From: an uncultured Clostridia bacterium
GTDB taxonomy: Bacteria > Bacillota > Clostridia > UMGS1883
Direction of reading: 5' to 3'
NCBI GenBank assembly: GCA_947626145.1
Contig: CANQRB010000001.1
Location: 124,001 to 188,000 of the forward strand
Length of the DNA: 64,000 bases
Notes under the pieces: model-generated
Told to the model about the DNA's origin: nothing
What the model saw: the letters and a program-made list of their open reading frames with translations, nothing else
Databases searched by the model: none
Made by a program: the position numbers and the translations under genes
Shown here: positions 42,962 to 52,086 of the stretch, in pieces
Layout: the number at the start of each line of letters is the position of its first letter
Numbering within the stretch: the stretch's first letter is position 1

Positions 42962-44086
42962 ATGAACAACACAATGGGAATAATCCTCGCGGAAAATCAG
43001 GAGATCCGTCTTAATGAGCTCACCGACGTGCGTTCAGTGGCGGCCCTGCCCTTCGGCGGACGTTACAGACTTATAGACTTTATACTTTCAAACATGGTGA
43101 ACTCCGGCATAATTAACGTGGGCCTCACCACTATGTTCAACTACTCCTCCCTTATGGATCACGTGGGCAGCGGCACTCCATGGGATCTGAACAGAAAGAC
43201 CTACGGACTTTTCTTCCTGCCCCCTTACATCCGCAGGAGCAGCAACAACTCCGGCATTACCGGCGGCAGCGTTGACCTGCTTTACGGAGTGCTCACTCAC
43301 CTGCGCCGCAGTCCCCAGAAGCACGTACTTATCGCCGGCGGCAACCTGGTGTGCAACATGACCTTTGACGGGGCCATGGAGTTCCATCGCCAGAATGAGG
43401 CCGATGTGACCGTTATCTACACCAATCTTTCCGAAAATCCCGAACAGCTCAAGCGCACAACCGTTTATGAGCTGGACGCCGAGAATCGGGTAATAGGCAT
43501 AGAGCACAACCCCCGCAATCCCAAGACTCCCTACAGCAGCATGGATATGTACATTCTTGAGCGCACCCTCCTCATCGACATGATAGAGGAAGCTTACGCC
43601 AAGGGCAGCCACGACTTCATCAAAGACGTGCTGCTGACAAACCTTTCCAGCCTTAAGATATACGCCTATGAGCACAAGGGCTTTGTTGGCCGGGTGGACA
43701 ACATCAAGAGCTACTATGAGAACAGTATGCTCATGCTGGACGACGCCATCCGCAAGGAAATATTCTCCGGCCCCAACCCCATATACACCAAGGTAAAGGA
43801 CCAGGTGCCCACCCGTTACGGCGAGAGCGCCAGCGTGTCCGACTCCCTCATCGCCGACGGCTGCCGCATTGACGGCACAGTGGAAAATTCCATCATCTTC
43901 CGCGGCGTTAACGTGGGCAAGGGCTCAGTCGTGCGCAACAGCATCGTAATGCAGAACACCATCATCGACCAGAACTGCGACCTCGAGAGCGTGGTAATCG
44001 ATAAGGAATGCACCCTCCGTCCCCTTAAGCGTCTTATCGGACAGCCCAACTATCCGATCATTCTGCCGAAGCGGACAATGATCTAA
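42962..44086 (+). CDS. glgD: Glucose-1-phosphate adenylyltransferase regulatory-type subunit
   Basis: A 374-residue GlgC paralogue. The nucleotide-binding loop is degenerate: ILAENQEIRLNELTDVRSVA replaces the AGGxGxRL of GlgC, while ALPFGGRYRLIDF and the C-terminal beta-helix are kept. This is the GlgD subunit, inactive alone but boosting the GlgC heteromer. GGAAAGGAG precedes the ATG. It follows glgC by 19 bp and precedes glgA by 29 bp. Length and order match other Firmicute operons. Confidence 0.95.
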   Translation: MNNTMGIILAENQEIRLNELTDVRSVAALPFGGRYRLIDFILSNMVNSGIINVGLTTMFNYSSLMDHVGSGTPWDLNRKTYGLFFLPPYIRRSSNNSGITGGSVDLLYGVLTHLRRSPQKHVLIAGGNLVCNMTFDGAMEFHRQNEADVTVIYTNLSENPEQLKRTTVYELDAENRVIGIEHNPRNPKTPYSSMDMYILERTLLIDMIEEAYAKGSHDFIKDVLLTNLSSLKIYAYEHKGFVGRVDNIKSYYENSMLMLDDAIRKEIFSGPNPIYTKVKDQVPTRYGESASVSDSLIADGCRIDGTVENSIIFRGVNVGKGSVVRNSIVMQNTIIDQNCDLESVVIDKECTLRPLKRLIGQPNYPIILPKRTMI

Positions 44087-44115
44087 CAGCTTATTATATA
44101 ACAGGAGCTTATATC

Positions 44116-45552
44116 ATGAAAAAAATTTTATTTGTCACCAGCGAGTGCGTTCCCTTTGTCAAGACCGGCGGTCTGGGCGATGTTGTGGGGGCTCTGCCCA
44201 AGGTGCTGAACCAGAAGGGCTGCGACGCCCGGGTGATACTGCCCAAATACGGCGCCATCCCTCAGCAGTACAAGGATCAGATGCGTTACATCAACCACAT
44301 CTATATAAAAATGAACTGGCGAAGCCAGTACTGCGGCATCTTTGAACTGGATCACGACGGGGTGAAGTATTACTTCATCGACAACGAGTTTTACTTCGGC
44401 AGCCCGACAATTTACGGCCCCATTCACGAGGACATTGAGCGTTTTGCTTTCTTTGACAAGGCTGTGCTGGCCATGCTTCAGGTCGTTGATTTCTTCCCCG
44501 ACGTGCTCCACTGCAACGACTGGCAGACCGGTATGGTGCCGGTGCTGCTCCGCGCCCATTACAGCTACGACGGCCGCTATAACGCCATGAAGAGCATCAT
44601 GACCATTCACAATCTTAAGTTCCAGGGCATATACGACAAAAAGACCATCGCTGACGTGTGCGAGCTCAGCGCCGACTACTTCACTCCGGATAAGCTGGAA
44701 TTTTACCGTGACGCCAGCTTCCTCAAGGGCGGACTGGTGTACGCCGACTACATCACCACCGTCAGTCCCACCTATGCTCAGGAGATAAAGAGCGACTATT
44801 TCGGCGAACGGCTCAACGGTCTGCTCAACGCCCGCTCGGGCAGTCTCTGCGGCATAGTCAACGGCATAAGCTACGACGACTGGAACCCCGCCACCGACAA
44901 GTTCATCTATCACAACTATGACCTTGCCCGTCTGGACGAAAAGGCTGTGAACAAGCTCGCCCTTCAGAAGGATCTGGGCTTTGAACAGAATAATGAAAAG
45001 CTGCTGATAGGTATGGTGACCCGCCTTACCGGCCAGAAGGGTATGGATCTGGTGGAGTGCGTGATGGACAGCATACTTGCCAATCCCAATATACAGATCG
45101 TTATCCTTGGCACCGGCGAACAGCGTTACGAGAACGTGCTCCGCTTCTTCGAATGGAAGTACAGCGGCCGTGTTTCCGCCCAGATAAAATTCGACAACGC
45201 ACTGTCCCACAAGATATACGCGGGCTGCGACGCCTTTCTGATGCCATCGCTGTTCGAGCCCTGCGGCCTGAGCCAGATGATCTCCATGCGCTACGGCACA
45301 TTACCCATCGTTCGGGAAACCGGCGGCCTGAAGGATACCGTGGAGCCCTACAACCAGTACGAGAACACGGGCACCGGCTACAGCTTCGCCAACTACAACG
45401 CCCACGAGATGCTTAACCGCATAGAGAACGCCTATCTCACCTTTGCCCTCAATCACGACGCCTGGACAGATATGCAGAGGCGGGCCATGGAGAAGGATTT
45501 CTCCTGGAACGCCAGTGCGGATAAGTATATCGAGTTATATAACCGGCTTTGA
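44116..45552 (+). CDS. glgA: Glycogen synthase (ADP-glucose-dependent)
   Basis: A 478-residue GT5 enzyme. The ADP-glucose-binding KTGGLGDV motif occupies residues 16-23. The two Rossmann-like halves include DVLHCNDWQTGMVPVLL and the C-terminal FLMPSLFEPCGLSQMISMRYGTLP with the retaining-transferase Glu. It extends alpha-1,4-glucan. AGGAGC precedes the ATG. Last gene of the operon, with a terminator 14 bp beyond the stop. Confidence 0.96.
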   Translation: MKKILFVTSECVPFVKTGGLGDVVGALPKVLNQKGCDARVILPKYGAIPQQYKDQMRYINHIYIKMNWRSQYCGIFELDHDGVKYYFIDNEFYFGSPTIYGPIHEDIERFAFFDKAVLAMLQVVDFFPDVLHCNDWQTGMVPVLLRAHYSYDGRYNAMKSIMTIHNLKFQGIYDKKTIADVCELSADYFTPDKLEFYRDASFLKGGLVYADYITTVSPTYAQEIKSDYFGERLNGLLNARSGSLCGIVNGISYDDWNPATDKFIYHNYDLARLDEKAVNKLALQKDLGFEQNNEKLLIGMVTRLTGQKGMDLVECVMDSILANPNIQIVILGTGEQRYENVLRFFEWKYSGRVSAQIKFDNALSHKIYAGCDAFLMPSLFEPCGLSQMISMRYGTLPIVRETGGLKDTVEPYNQYENTGTGYSFANYNAHEMLNRIENAYLTFALNHDAWTDMQRRAMEKDFSWNASADKYIELYNRL

Positions 45553-45565
45553 TTTACACTAAGAC

Positions 45566-45596
45566 AAAAACAGACGGCAAAAAGCCGCCTGTTTTT
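45566..45596 (+). terminator. Terminator of the glg operon
   Basis: AAAAACAGACGGC/GCCGCCTGTTTTT stem with AAAAA loop and a T-tract. Confidence 0.85.
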
Positions 45597-45671
45597 GCAT
45601 AAGAAATCGCCTGTCCGAAAAAAATTTTTATAACGATTATAGGTTTTACAATTTTCATTCGAACTTATCAC

Positions 45672-45685
45672 TGAAAACGTTTTCA
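45672..45685. promoter_or_regulatory. cre-like box (CcpA site) before the ECF sigma gene
   Basis: TGAAAACGTTTTCA is a perfect 14-bp palindrome and fits the catabolite-responsive consensus TGWAANCGNTNWCA. It lies 17-30 bp upstream of the start at 45702. Confidence 0.65.
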
Positions 45686-45701
45686 AAGCAAGGTGATGCA
45701 C

Positions 45702-46223
45702 TTGTATACCGATCAGGAATTAGCGGCTCTGGTGGCTAAGGGCGACCAAAAGGCTTTCGGCCTGCTGGTGGAGCGTTACGGAGGCCTGATAAAGGCTATC
45801 GCAAACTACCATCTGCGTGCCACTCCCTACGCCGAGGAATGCGTCAACGACTGCCTTTTTGCCGTATGGCGAAACATCGGGCGCTGGGACAGCGGCAAAA
45901 ACACTCTGAAAAACTGGATAGGAGCGGTCTGCAAATACAAATGCCTGGACTATCTGCGCCGCCATTACCGCGACGGCTGCCTCTGTGAGCTGACCGAGGA
46001 TATTCCCGCGGAAGAGCCGGAGGACGTGCGCCGACTGGCGGAGGAGCTGCTGGAAGGACTAAATCCCGAGGACCGGCGGCTGTTCTACGACCACTATATA
46101 AACGGCGAGAGCGTGGTGGACATAGCCGAAAGAACCGGCGACAGGCCGGACAGACTTTACAACCGGCTTTCGCTGGGCCGCAAAAAATTGCGTAACTTAT
46201 ATAAGGAGCGTGAACAAGTGTGA
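45702..46223 (+). CDS. ECF-type RNA polymerase sigma factor
   Basis: A 173-residue two-domain sigma factor. Region 2 includes ECVNDCLFAVWRNIGRWDSG and NWIGAVCKYKCLDYLRRHYR. Region 4 is LLEGLNPEDRRLFYDHYINGESVVDIAERTG with a helix-turn-helix. TTG at 45702 is preferred because AAGGTG lies about 6 nt upstream; GTG at 45693 is too close to it. The next gene begins inside its stop region (GTG at 46220 overlaps the TGA), so sigma and anti-sigma are coupled. A cre-like palindrome precedes it. Confidence 0.93.
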   Translation: MYTDQELAALVAKGDQKAFGLLVERYGGLIKAIANYHLRATPYAEECVNDCLFAVWRNIGRWDSGKNTLKNWIGAVCKYKCLDYLRRHYRDGCLCELTEDIPAEEPEDVRRLAEELLEGLNPEDRRLFYDHYINGESVVDIAERTGDRPDRLYNRLSLGRKKLRNLYKEREQV

Positions 46224-47125
46224 AAAACGAATACGATTATCTGAACGACGTTAAGGTGGACTTCTCCGTGTACGAGGAGAAGCCCCTCAGTGAAAAGGAG
46301 TTAAACGCAATGAAAAAAATCGTCAATAAAAACAAAAAGCCCCGTTGGGGCAGGATCGCGGCCCTCGCCGCCTGCGTCGCGGTGGTGGCGGCCCTTTCGC
46401 AGACCGCCTTTGCCAAAGGGCTTGCCAAGGAGCTCTGGTTCAAGATAGTGTCAAAGGTTTCCACCGGCCACAACGAATTTTATTCCGTTGAGTTTTCAGA
46501 TAAAAATATGCCGGCGGAATACAATATCCTTTTTGACGCGGACGGCAGCCCCATCCCCCATGACGAGGACTACGACCCCGCCGCCACATACTACGACGCC
46601 AACGGCGAGGTTATAACCGACGTCCAGGCCTATCTCAACGAGAAGATCAAGGAGCTTTTCCCTGATGATTATGACCACGTTGACGTAAGTCTGTCCACAA
46701 ACACGGTCAACGACACCCTGACCCACCTTGAGGAAAACGGCTACACGGTAGACAGGGGCGAGGACGCGGCGGAAAAAGCGGCAAAGAACATGATATTCAA
46801 GCCTTTGCTGCCCGAAAAGCTGCCCGAGGGCTACTCCCTTAACGGAGCGGCTTACTTCTCCGACAGCGGCAAATACCTTACCCTCGTATATGCCAACGCC
46901 GAGGGGAAGGAACTGACGGTGTTCGAGCGCTATATAGACGACGAAACGGCTTTTGCCGCCGGCTATGACGGCACCGTTGAGGAAACAAGGGTCAACGGCC
47001 ATGTTGCGGCTTTGTCCAACGGTACGACCATTGACTGGGAGGCCGGCGACGTTTCGGTAGGACTGCACACCGGCGGCAACCTCAGCAAGGAGCAGATAAT
47101 AGAAATGGCCGAAAGCTTCAAATAA
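46220..47125 (+). CDS. Membrane anti-sigma factor-like protein with DUF4367 domain
   Basis: A 301-residue protein. A cytoplasmic N-terminal segment of about 50 residues precedes one TM helix (about 51-68, IAALAACVAVVAALSQTAFA). The outside part ends in a DUF4367 domain (LPEGYSLNGAAYFSDSGKYLTLVYAN, VNGHVAALSNGTTIDWEAGD). Such proteins hold a partner ECF sigma until a signal arrives. The GTG start overlaps the sigma stop by 4 nt and follows AAGGAG inside the sigma gene. The signal is unknown. Confidence 0.88.
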   Translation: MKNEYDYLNDVKVDFSVYEEKPLSEKELNAMKKIVNKNKKPRWGRIAALAACVAVVAALSQTAFAKGLAKELWFKIVSKVSTGHNEFYSVEFSDKNMPAEYNILFDADGSPIPHDEDYDPAATYYDANGEVITDVQAYLNEKIKELFPDDYDHVDVSLSTNTVNDTLTHLEENGYTVDRGEDAAEKAAKNMIFKPLLPEKLPEGYSLNGAAYFSDSGKYLTLVYANAEGKELTVFERYIDDETAFAAGYDGTVEETRVNGHVAALSNGTTIDWEAGDVSVGLHTGGNLSKEQIIEMAESFK

Positions 47126-47134
47126 GAGACATAA

Positions 47135-47842
47135 ATGACCGAAGAAAAGTTAATAGTGAACGAGGGCAAGGAGGAGTATATCGACGCCAACGGTGTGACC
47201 TACGGCCGCTACGCCGTAAGGACGCCGGTAGCCGTTAAGGGCGACGATCCGGCGGAGATCGCCCGGAGGTATGTGCTCCCCCACCTCCGGCCCGGGGATA
47301 CGGTGTTCTTTTCGGAAAAAATGATAGCCTGCACCCAGGGCCGGGCCATACCCGTGACGGACATAAACCCCCGCAAACTGGCGGTATGGCTGTCGTCAAA
47401 GGTGTACAAAAACCCCGGCGGCATCGGCCTCGCCATGCCCGAAACCATGGAAATGGCTCTGCGGGAGTGCGGAACGGCGCGGATACTCTTTGCCGCGGCC
47501 TGCCACTGTGTGGGGCGGCTGTTCGGTAGGCGGGGCTGGTTCTATGTCGTCGCGGGACGGAAGGCCGCCTCCATTGACGGCCCCTGCCATTACACGATCC
47601 CGCCCTACAACCGGTATGTGGTGCTGGGTCCGGCAAAGCCGAATAAGGCGGCAAGGCAAATTTCCGCCGCACTGAACGGCGCCCTTGTGCTGATAGTGGA
47701 CATCAACGACCTCGGCGGAGAGATACTGGGAAGCTCGGAAAAAATTGATAAGGCCCTTTACAAAAAAATTCTCAAAGACAACCCCCTGGGCCAATGCGAA
47801 CAGAGCACTCCCTGCGGGATTATCCGCCAAAAGCTTACGTGA
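47135..47842 (+). CDS. F420-0:gamma-glutamyl ligase-like (CofE-like) protein
   Basis: A 235-residue protein with a CofE-like fold: LRPGDTVFFSEKMIACTQGRAIP near residues 51-73 and the C-terminal IVDINDLGGEILG and NPLGQCEQSTPCGI. Such proteins are widespread in Firmicutes that do not make F420, so the true reaction is probably another gamma-glutamyl ligation. It follows the anti-sigma gene by 9 bp and may be co-transcribed. GAGACATAAATG offers only a weak ribosome site. Confidence 0.8.
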   Translation: MTEEKLIVNEGKEEYIDANGVTYGRYAVRTPVAVKGDDPAEIARRYVLPHLRPGDTVFFSEKMIACTQGRAIPVTDINPRKLAVWLSSKVYKNPGGIGLAMPETMEMALRECGTARILFAAACHCVGRLFGRRGWFYVVAGRKAASIDGPCHYTIPPYNRYVVLGPAKPNKAARQISAALNGALVLIVDINDLGGEILGSSEKIDKALYKKILKDNPLGQCEQSTPCGIIRQKLT

Positions 47843-47861
47843 CCCATAGTCAATATTCTAT

Positions 47862-47890
47862 AAAAAGTTCGGCCAGGCCGGACTTTTTTT
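47862..47890. terminator. Terminator after the CofE-like gene
   Basis: AAAAAGTTCGGCC/GGCCGGACTTTTTTT stem with a long T-run. Confidence 0.85.
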
Positions 47891-47901
47891 CTGAAATACC
47901 C

Positions 47902-47930
47902 TTGACCTGCGGCGAATAAAGGAGTATAAT
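47902..47930 (+). promoter_or_regulatory. Promoter of the MBOAT-DHHW pair
   Basis: TTGACC (47902-47907), 17 bp, TATAAT (47925-47930). Confidence 0.8.
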
Positions 47931-47982
47931 ATAAAAAGTTATTGGGTAATTAAAATGTGCAAAGCGAGGAACGGAGATAGAT

Positions 47983-49344
47983 ATGTTATTTTCCGAATTA
48001 ACGTTTTTATACATATTCCTTCCAGTATGTCTGATATTGAACATTGTTTTCAGAAAGTACACCGTTGCCAAGAACGCGGTGCTGCTTGTGATGTCACTGC
48101 TTTTTTACGCCTGGGGTGAGCCTGTTTACGTGCTGCTAATGATAGGCACCTCTCTTCTGAGCTGGTGGCTCGGCCTCTGCATAAACAGGCACCGGACAAA
48201 AAAGGTTCTGGCGCTGTCGGTGGTGCTCACCCTCGCTCCCCTGATCTTCTTTAAATACAGCGGCTTCCTCGTGGGAATTGTGGGAGTGAAATTCAACGGG
48301 CCCGTCATGCCGATCGGCATATCCTTCTACACCTTCCAGATAATCTCTTATCTGGTTGACGTATACCGAGGCATGGCCAAGGCACAGCGGAACCCCTTCT
48401 ACCTGATGCTTTACGTTTCCCTCTTTCCGCAGCTAATCGCCGGCCCCATTGTCCGGTATGTGGACGTGGAGCGTGAAATTAACGACAGACAGGTCACAGG
48501 CGAGGATTTCACCAACGGTGTGTTGCGCTTCGTCACCGGCCTTGGCAAAAAGGTCATTTTAGCCGACACGGTGGGCGGCGTAATAGCCAGCGTGCTGGCC
48601 AATCCCCTTTCCGAGCTGAGCACTTTAGGTGCCTGGGGCGTGATGCTGTGCTACACCTTCCAGATATATTTCGATTTTTCCGGTTACAGCGATATGGCCA
48701 TAGGTTTGGGAAAAATGCTGGGCTTTAAGTACAACGAAAACTTTGACCACCCCTATATATCCGCTTCGATAAAGGAATTCTGGCGCAGATGGCACATATC
48801 CATGAGCAGCTTTTTCCGGGACTACATTTATATTCCCATGGGCGGCAACCGCCGTCACCAGCTTTTAAATATGCTGGTGGTGTGGGCGGCAACCGGTCTG
48901 TGGCATGGTGCGGGATGGAACTTCATTCTCTGGGGCCTGTATTTCTTCCTGTTGCTGACGGCGGAAAAATACCTGACGAAAAAAATAAAGGTTCCGGCCC
49001 CTATCTCCATTCCTGTTACCTTTGTGCTTGTCACGCTGGGCTGGGTACTCTTCTACTTTGAGGATATGGGGCAGGCCCTTCAAATGTTCAAAATAATGTT
49101 TGGCGGCGGAACGGGCTCCGACCTGCTGGCCGGCCCTCAGCTCCTGTCGGTGATTCCCACCCTTGTAATATGCGCCGTGGGTTCTACTCCCCTGCCGGTT
49201 CGCCTTAAGGATAAGGTGATTTCGGTAATTCCCGGTTGGTCAAGGGTCATTCTCGAAACAGCTTTTGTCATTGTGATGCTGCTGGCCTGCACCGCCATGA
49301 TAGTTTCCGGCACCTACAGCCCCTTCCTATATTTCAGATTTTAA
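47983..49344 (+). CDS. MBOAT-family O-acyltransferase (AlgI-like)
   Basis: A 453-residue polytopic membrane protein. MBOAT signatures are FPQLIAGPIVRY, FYSDMAIG-like FSGYSDMAIGLGKMLGF, FWRRWHISMSSFFRDYIYIPMGG and the catalytic His in LWHGAGWNFILWG. AlgI/DltB-type proteins carry acetyl groups across the membrane for transfer to an extracellular polymer. The next gene, 12 bp downstream, is its usual DHHW partner, so the pair probably O-acetylates a cell-surface polysaccharide. Confidence 0.94.
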   Translation: MLFSELTFLYIFLPVCLILNIVFRKYTVAKNAVLLVMSLLFYAWGEPVYVLLMIGTSLLSWWLGLCINRHRTKKVLALSVVLTLAPLIFFKYSGFLVGIVGVKFNGPVMPIGISFYTFQIISYLVDVYRGMAKAQRNPFYLMLYVSLFPQLIAGPIVRYVDVEREINDRQVTGEDFTNGVLRFVTGLGKKVILADTVGGVIASVLANPLSELSTLGAWGVMLCYTFQIYFDFSGYSDMAIGLGKMLGFKYNENFDHPYISASIKEFWRRWHISMSSFFRDYIYIPMGGNRRHQLLNMLVVWAATGLWHGAGWNFILWGLYFFLLLTAEKYLTKKIKVPAPISIPVTFVLVTLGWVLFYFEDMGQALQMFKIMFGGGTGSDLLAGPQLLSVIPTLVICAVGSTPLPVRLKDKVISVIPGWSRVILETAFVIVMLLACTAMIVSGTYSPFLYFRF

Positions 49345-49356
49345 GAGGTCGCACCA

Positions 49357-50586
49357 ATGAAAAAAAAGTCAAAAAAATTTTCCGCGTCTAATATAACGCC
49401 TCTGACCTTCATTATTTTCATTGTCACCGGCGCCATCATGCTTTTCGCCTTGCCAAAGGACAAAATATCCGCCGAGGAAAACCGAACTCTGTCCAAGGCT
49501 CCCATACCCACTGCCTACACTCTTGCCAAGGGCGGCTACAGCCGTGGCGTGAACTCCTACCTCAATGACCACTTCCCGTTTCGGGATTTCTTCATCGATC
49601 TCAGCGACTGCCTGAACGGTCTCGTAACCTACCGCGGCAGCGGAGTCACCATCATTCCCGGCGGCTCCGGCAGCAGCTCCGCCGAATTTGCGGCGGTCGC
49701 CAACGATATAATGATCTATAACGGCAGAGCTATGGAAATTTTCAGATATGATGATATTTATCTGGAAAAATATGCCGCTGCATTGAACGGCCTTCAACGG
49801 AGCATAAACAGTAAATCTCCCGATACAAGGGTATTTTCCATGATAGTGCCCACGTCCTATGAATTTTACGCTCCCGCCAAATACAGCCGCGGCGTTCACT
49901 CGGAAAGCGAGGCCATAGACAAGCTTAACGGACTGTTGTCGGAGGACATTACAGCGATCGACGCCGTAACGCCTGTCAGGAACTCTATCATTGACGGCGG
50001 CTATGTTTACTTCCGCACGGATCACCATTGGACCACTGACGGAGCGTTCGCCGGTTACGGCGCCTTTTGCGGTTCGGCAGGACTTGAGCCAATGAGCTCC
50101 AAGGGTAAATACACCGTCCCGGGCGACTTTCTCGGCACAATGTACAACGCCGTGAGGGACGACTCCCTTGCAAGGAACCCTGATTATGTCGAGGTTCACT
50201 ATCCTCCGGATGTGGAAAGCTGCCACGGCTACGCCGACGCCGAAATGAACACCGAATATGAGTTTTTCCCCCTTATGGATCCGGAAGGCCACGACAACAA
50301 ATATCTGACCTTTCTCGGCGGCGACAAGCCTTTGATAAAAATGACGGGCGCCAATCACAACGGCAAGACCCTGCTGATTGTCAAGGACTCATACGCCAAT
50401 GCCATGTCGCTGCTCTTTCTGGAGAACTATGAGACCGTATATCTCATTGATCCCAGACTCACGGTCACAGATTTAGCGGATTTTTGCGTAGAACACGATG
50501 TGGACGACGTTTTACTTGAAAATTATGCGCTGGTGCTGACCAACTCTGGCATGGCGGATATATTAAGCCAGCTTTATAACGAATAA
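49357..50586 (+). CDS. DHHW-motif (AlgJ/AlgX-like) acetyltransferase partner
   Basis: A 409-residue protein. One N-terminal TM helix (about residues 16-34) is followed by an SGNH-like extracellular domain. The signature Asp-His pair is in YFRTDHHWTTDGAFAGY, and the catalytic Ser is probably in LLIVKDSYANAM. In alginate-type systems these proteins accept acetyl groups from the MBOAT protein and transfer them to the glycan. AAGAGGTC precedes the ATG. No polysaccharide synthesis genes are nearby, so the polymer is unknown. Confidence 0.9.
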   Translation: MKKKSKKFSASNITPLTFIIFIVTGAIMLFALPKDKISAEENRTLSKAPIPTAYTLAKGGYSRGVNSYLNDHFPFRDFFIDLSDCLNGLVTYRGSGVTIIPGGSGSSSAEFAAVANDIMIYNGRAMEIFRYDDIYLEKYAAALNGLQRSINSKSPDTRVFSMIVPTSYEFYAPAKYSRGVHSESEAIDKLNGLLSEDITAIDAVTPVRNSIIDGGYVYFRTDHHWTTDGAFAGYGAFCGSAGLEPMSSKGKYTVPGDFLGTMYNAVRDDSLARNPDYVEVHYPPDVESCHGYADAEMNTEYEFFPLMDPEGHDNKYLTFLGGDKPLIKMTGANHNGKTLLIVKDSYANAMSLLFLENYETVYLIDPRLTVTDLADFCVEHDVDDVLLENYALVLTNSGMADILSQLYNE

Positions 50587-50620
50587 AACTGATTAATAAA
50601 TATATAGGAAATTAGTTAGT

Positions 50621-50658
50621 ATGGAGTCTCGGTGCGACAGCACCAAGGCTCCATTTTT
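50621..50658 (+). terminator. Terminator of the MBOAT-DHHW operon
   Basis: ATGGAG...GGTGC-GACA-GCACC...CTCCAT stem followed by TTTTG. Confidence 0.8.
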
Positions 50659-50683
50659 GTTACTTACAACGCTGAGAAAGGCA

Positions 50684-50905
50684 TTATTCGGCGTACTTCG
50701 ACAGATTATCCCAGTCTATATTCTCGTCCAATATATATCCGCTTTTTTCGGCGGCATCGATCTGAGCCGCTTCTTCCGGAGTTGCCCTTGTGAAATCCGG
50801 ATCCCATGCAAGGACAAGGCGCTTGATAAACTCCTCTGCGAAACGCTGCTCACTTTCCGGAAGCATATCAACCATTTTAATGATGTTTAATGTTATGGCA
50901 GACAT
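50684..50905 (-). CDS. Antitoxin-like small protein, orphan
   Basis: A 73-residue protein: an N-terminal helix pair ITLNIIKMVDMLPESEQRFAEEFIKRLVL, then DFTRATPEEAAQIDAAEKSG and a C-terminus of NIDWDNLSKYAE. This outline resembles antitoxins of small TA modules, and the tail could be a toxin-binding segment, but no toxin gene is adjacent. AAGGAGG lies ahead of the ATG. A near-palindrome at 50939-50958, about 35 bp upstream, could be its operator. Confidence 0.7.
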   Translation of the reverse strand: MSAITLNIIKMVDMLPESEQRFAEEFIKRLVLAWDPDFTRATPEEAAQIDAAEKSGYILDENIDWDNLSKYAE

Positions 50906-50938
50906 AAAAACAAACCTCCTTATTTATATGGTATACAA

Positions 50939-50958
50939 ATCGTGCAAATTTACACGAT
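50939..50958. promoter_or_regulatory. Near-palindromic operator candidate
   Basis: ATCGTG-C-AAATTT-A-CACGAT, 18 of 20 positions symmetric, just upstream of the antitoxin-like gene. Confidence 0.45.
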
Positions 50959-51005
50959 AGAAATACTCAACAAATGAGCACGCATAACGTACAGCAACAA
51001 AGGCA

Positions 51006-52025
51006 TTATATCAGCAGCTCGGCGACAGTGTCCGCCAGCAGCTTCCGTGTGTCGGGATCCAGCTCCGTTAAGGCCTCCAATATCCTGCGGCTGTCCTTGA
51101 CCCAGTTGTTTTTGAACTCCACAAGATCGTCTACCTTGGCCTTCTCCATTATGCCGAACAGGCCCTCCACAAAGGCGCTGAGCTGGGCTTCGGACAGGGC
51201 GGAGGCCCTTTCGGTAAATCTTATTCCCATTACCGTCGAAGGGTTTTCACCCTTCAGCTTGAAGTCGCCAAATTCATCAACATCCCAGTTGAACAGCATA
51301 TGCTGGAGTATGCCGGGGCCACGGCTGTCCACGATCAGACGAGTGGTGGAGTCCTTAAGGAGCATCCCCACAAAGGAGCGCTCCGGCACAAGCTTGGTGA
51401 GATTTAACTCTTTGAATTCCGGCCGCTCGGTAATATCCTCCATAAAGCCCGGCCCGTCCAGATTGTAAACCATCTTTATGTTTTTCCGAACCACGTCGGG
51501 GCAGAATATGGCGCTGTAAACGGCCAGATTGCCGCCCTTGCTGTGGCCGCAGACATAGAAGGGCTCGGCCATGTCCTTTATATATTCCACTGCAAGAGTT
51601 TGAGACGGAATGGGCATTTCCACAGCCAGCTTAAAGTCTTCCTTCCAGCCGACAATATGCTCGTCGGTGCCTCGGAACACCACCGCCGGGGCCCCTCCCT
51701 CGGGACGGAAGGTGAGGGCACAGTAGGAGATCTCCTCATCCTCCGACAGCACGGACTGTACATTTTCTATGACCATATTCTGATAGCGGCGGCTGAACAC
51801 CGCCTCAAAATACACATCCCGCTGGGCGTGGCCGAAGCGGTCATCCTCAAAGAGCCTGTTCCTGTCCGGGGCGGTCATTGTCTCAATGAGTGTCCTTGCC
51901 TCGGGCGTAAACTCGAACTTAAGATAACTGAGCTGGCACAGCACCGCCGCGTCCACCGGGGTGAAGGGCAGCTCGTCCATTGTTTTTCCGCCCTGAATTT
52001 TAATAAAATCAATAATATTGCTCAT
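51006..52025 (-). CDS. DUF2974 (Mbeg1-like) lipase-fold protein
   Basis: A 339-residue alpha/beta-hydrolase-like protein. The nucleophile elbow reads VCGHSKGGNLAVYSA (Ser in GHSKG), followed by NLDGPGF, as in DUF2974 proteins. ALTFRPEGGAPAVVFRGTDEHIVGWKEDF precedes it. No signal peptide, so it acts in the cytoplasm; the substrate is unknown. GAGGAG seven bases before the first ATG supports the full frame. It is separated from the upstream lipoprotein gene by a hairpin. Confidence 0.88.
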   Translation of the reverse strand: MSNIIDFIKIQGGKTMDELPFTPVDAAVLCQLSYLKFEFTPEARTLIETMTAPDRNRLFEDDRFGHAQRDVYFEAVFSRRYQNMVIENVQSVLSEDEEISYCALTFRPEGGAPAVVFRGTDEHIVGWKEDFKLAVEMPIPSQTLAVEYIKDMAEPFYVCGHSKGGNLAVYSAIFCPDVVRKNIKMVYNLDGPGFMEDITERPEFKELNLTKLVPERSFVGMLLKDSTTRLIVDSRGPGILQHMLFNWDVDEFGDFKLKGENPSTVMGIRFTERASALSEAQLSAFVEGLFGIMEKAKVDDLVEFKNNWVKDSRRILEALTELDPDTRKLLADTVAELLI

Positions 52026-52047
52026 TTGACTGCTCCTCTATCCCAAA

Positions 52048-52072
52048 GCAGGGGCCCGAAGGCCCCCGCTGT
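52048..52072. terminator. Hairpin between lipoprotein and DUF2974 genes
   Basis: GCAGGGGCC-CGAA-GGCCCCCGC stem; T-rich only on the plus side, so termination for the minus genes would be partial. Confidence 0.5.
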
Positions 52073-52086
52073 TGTTTTACCGTTTA

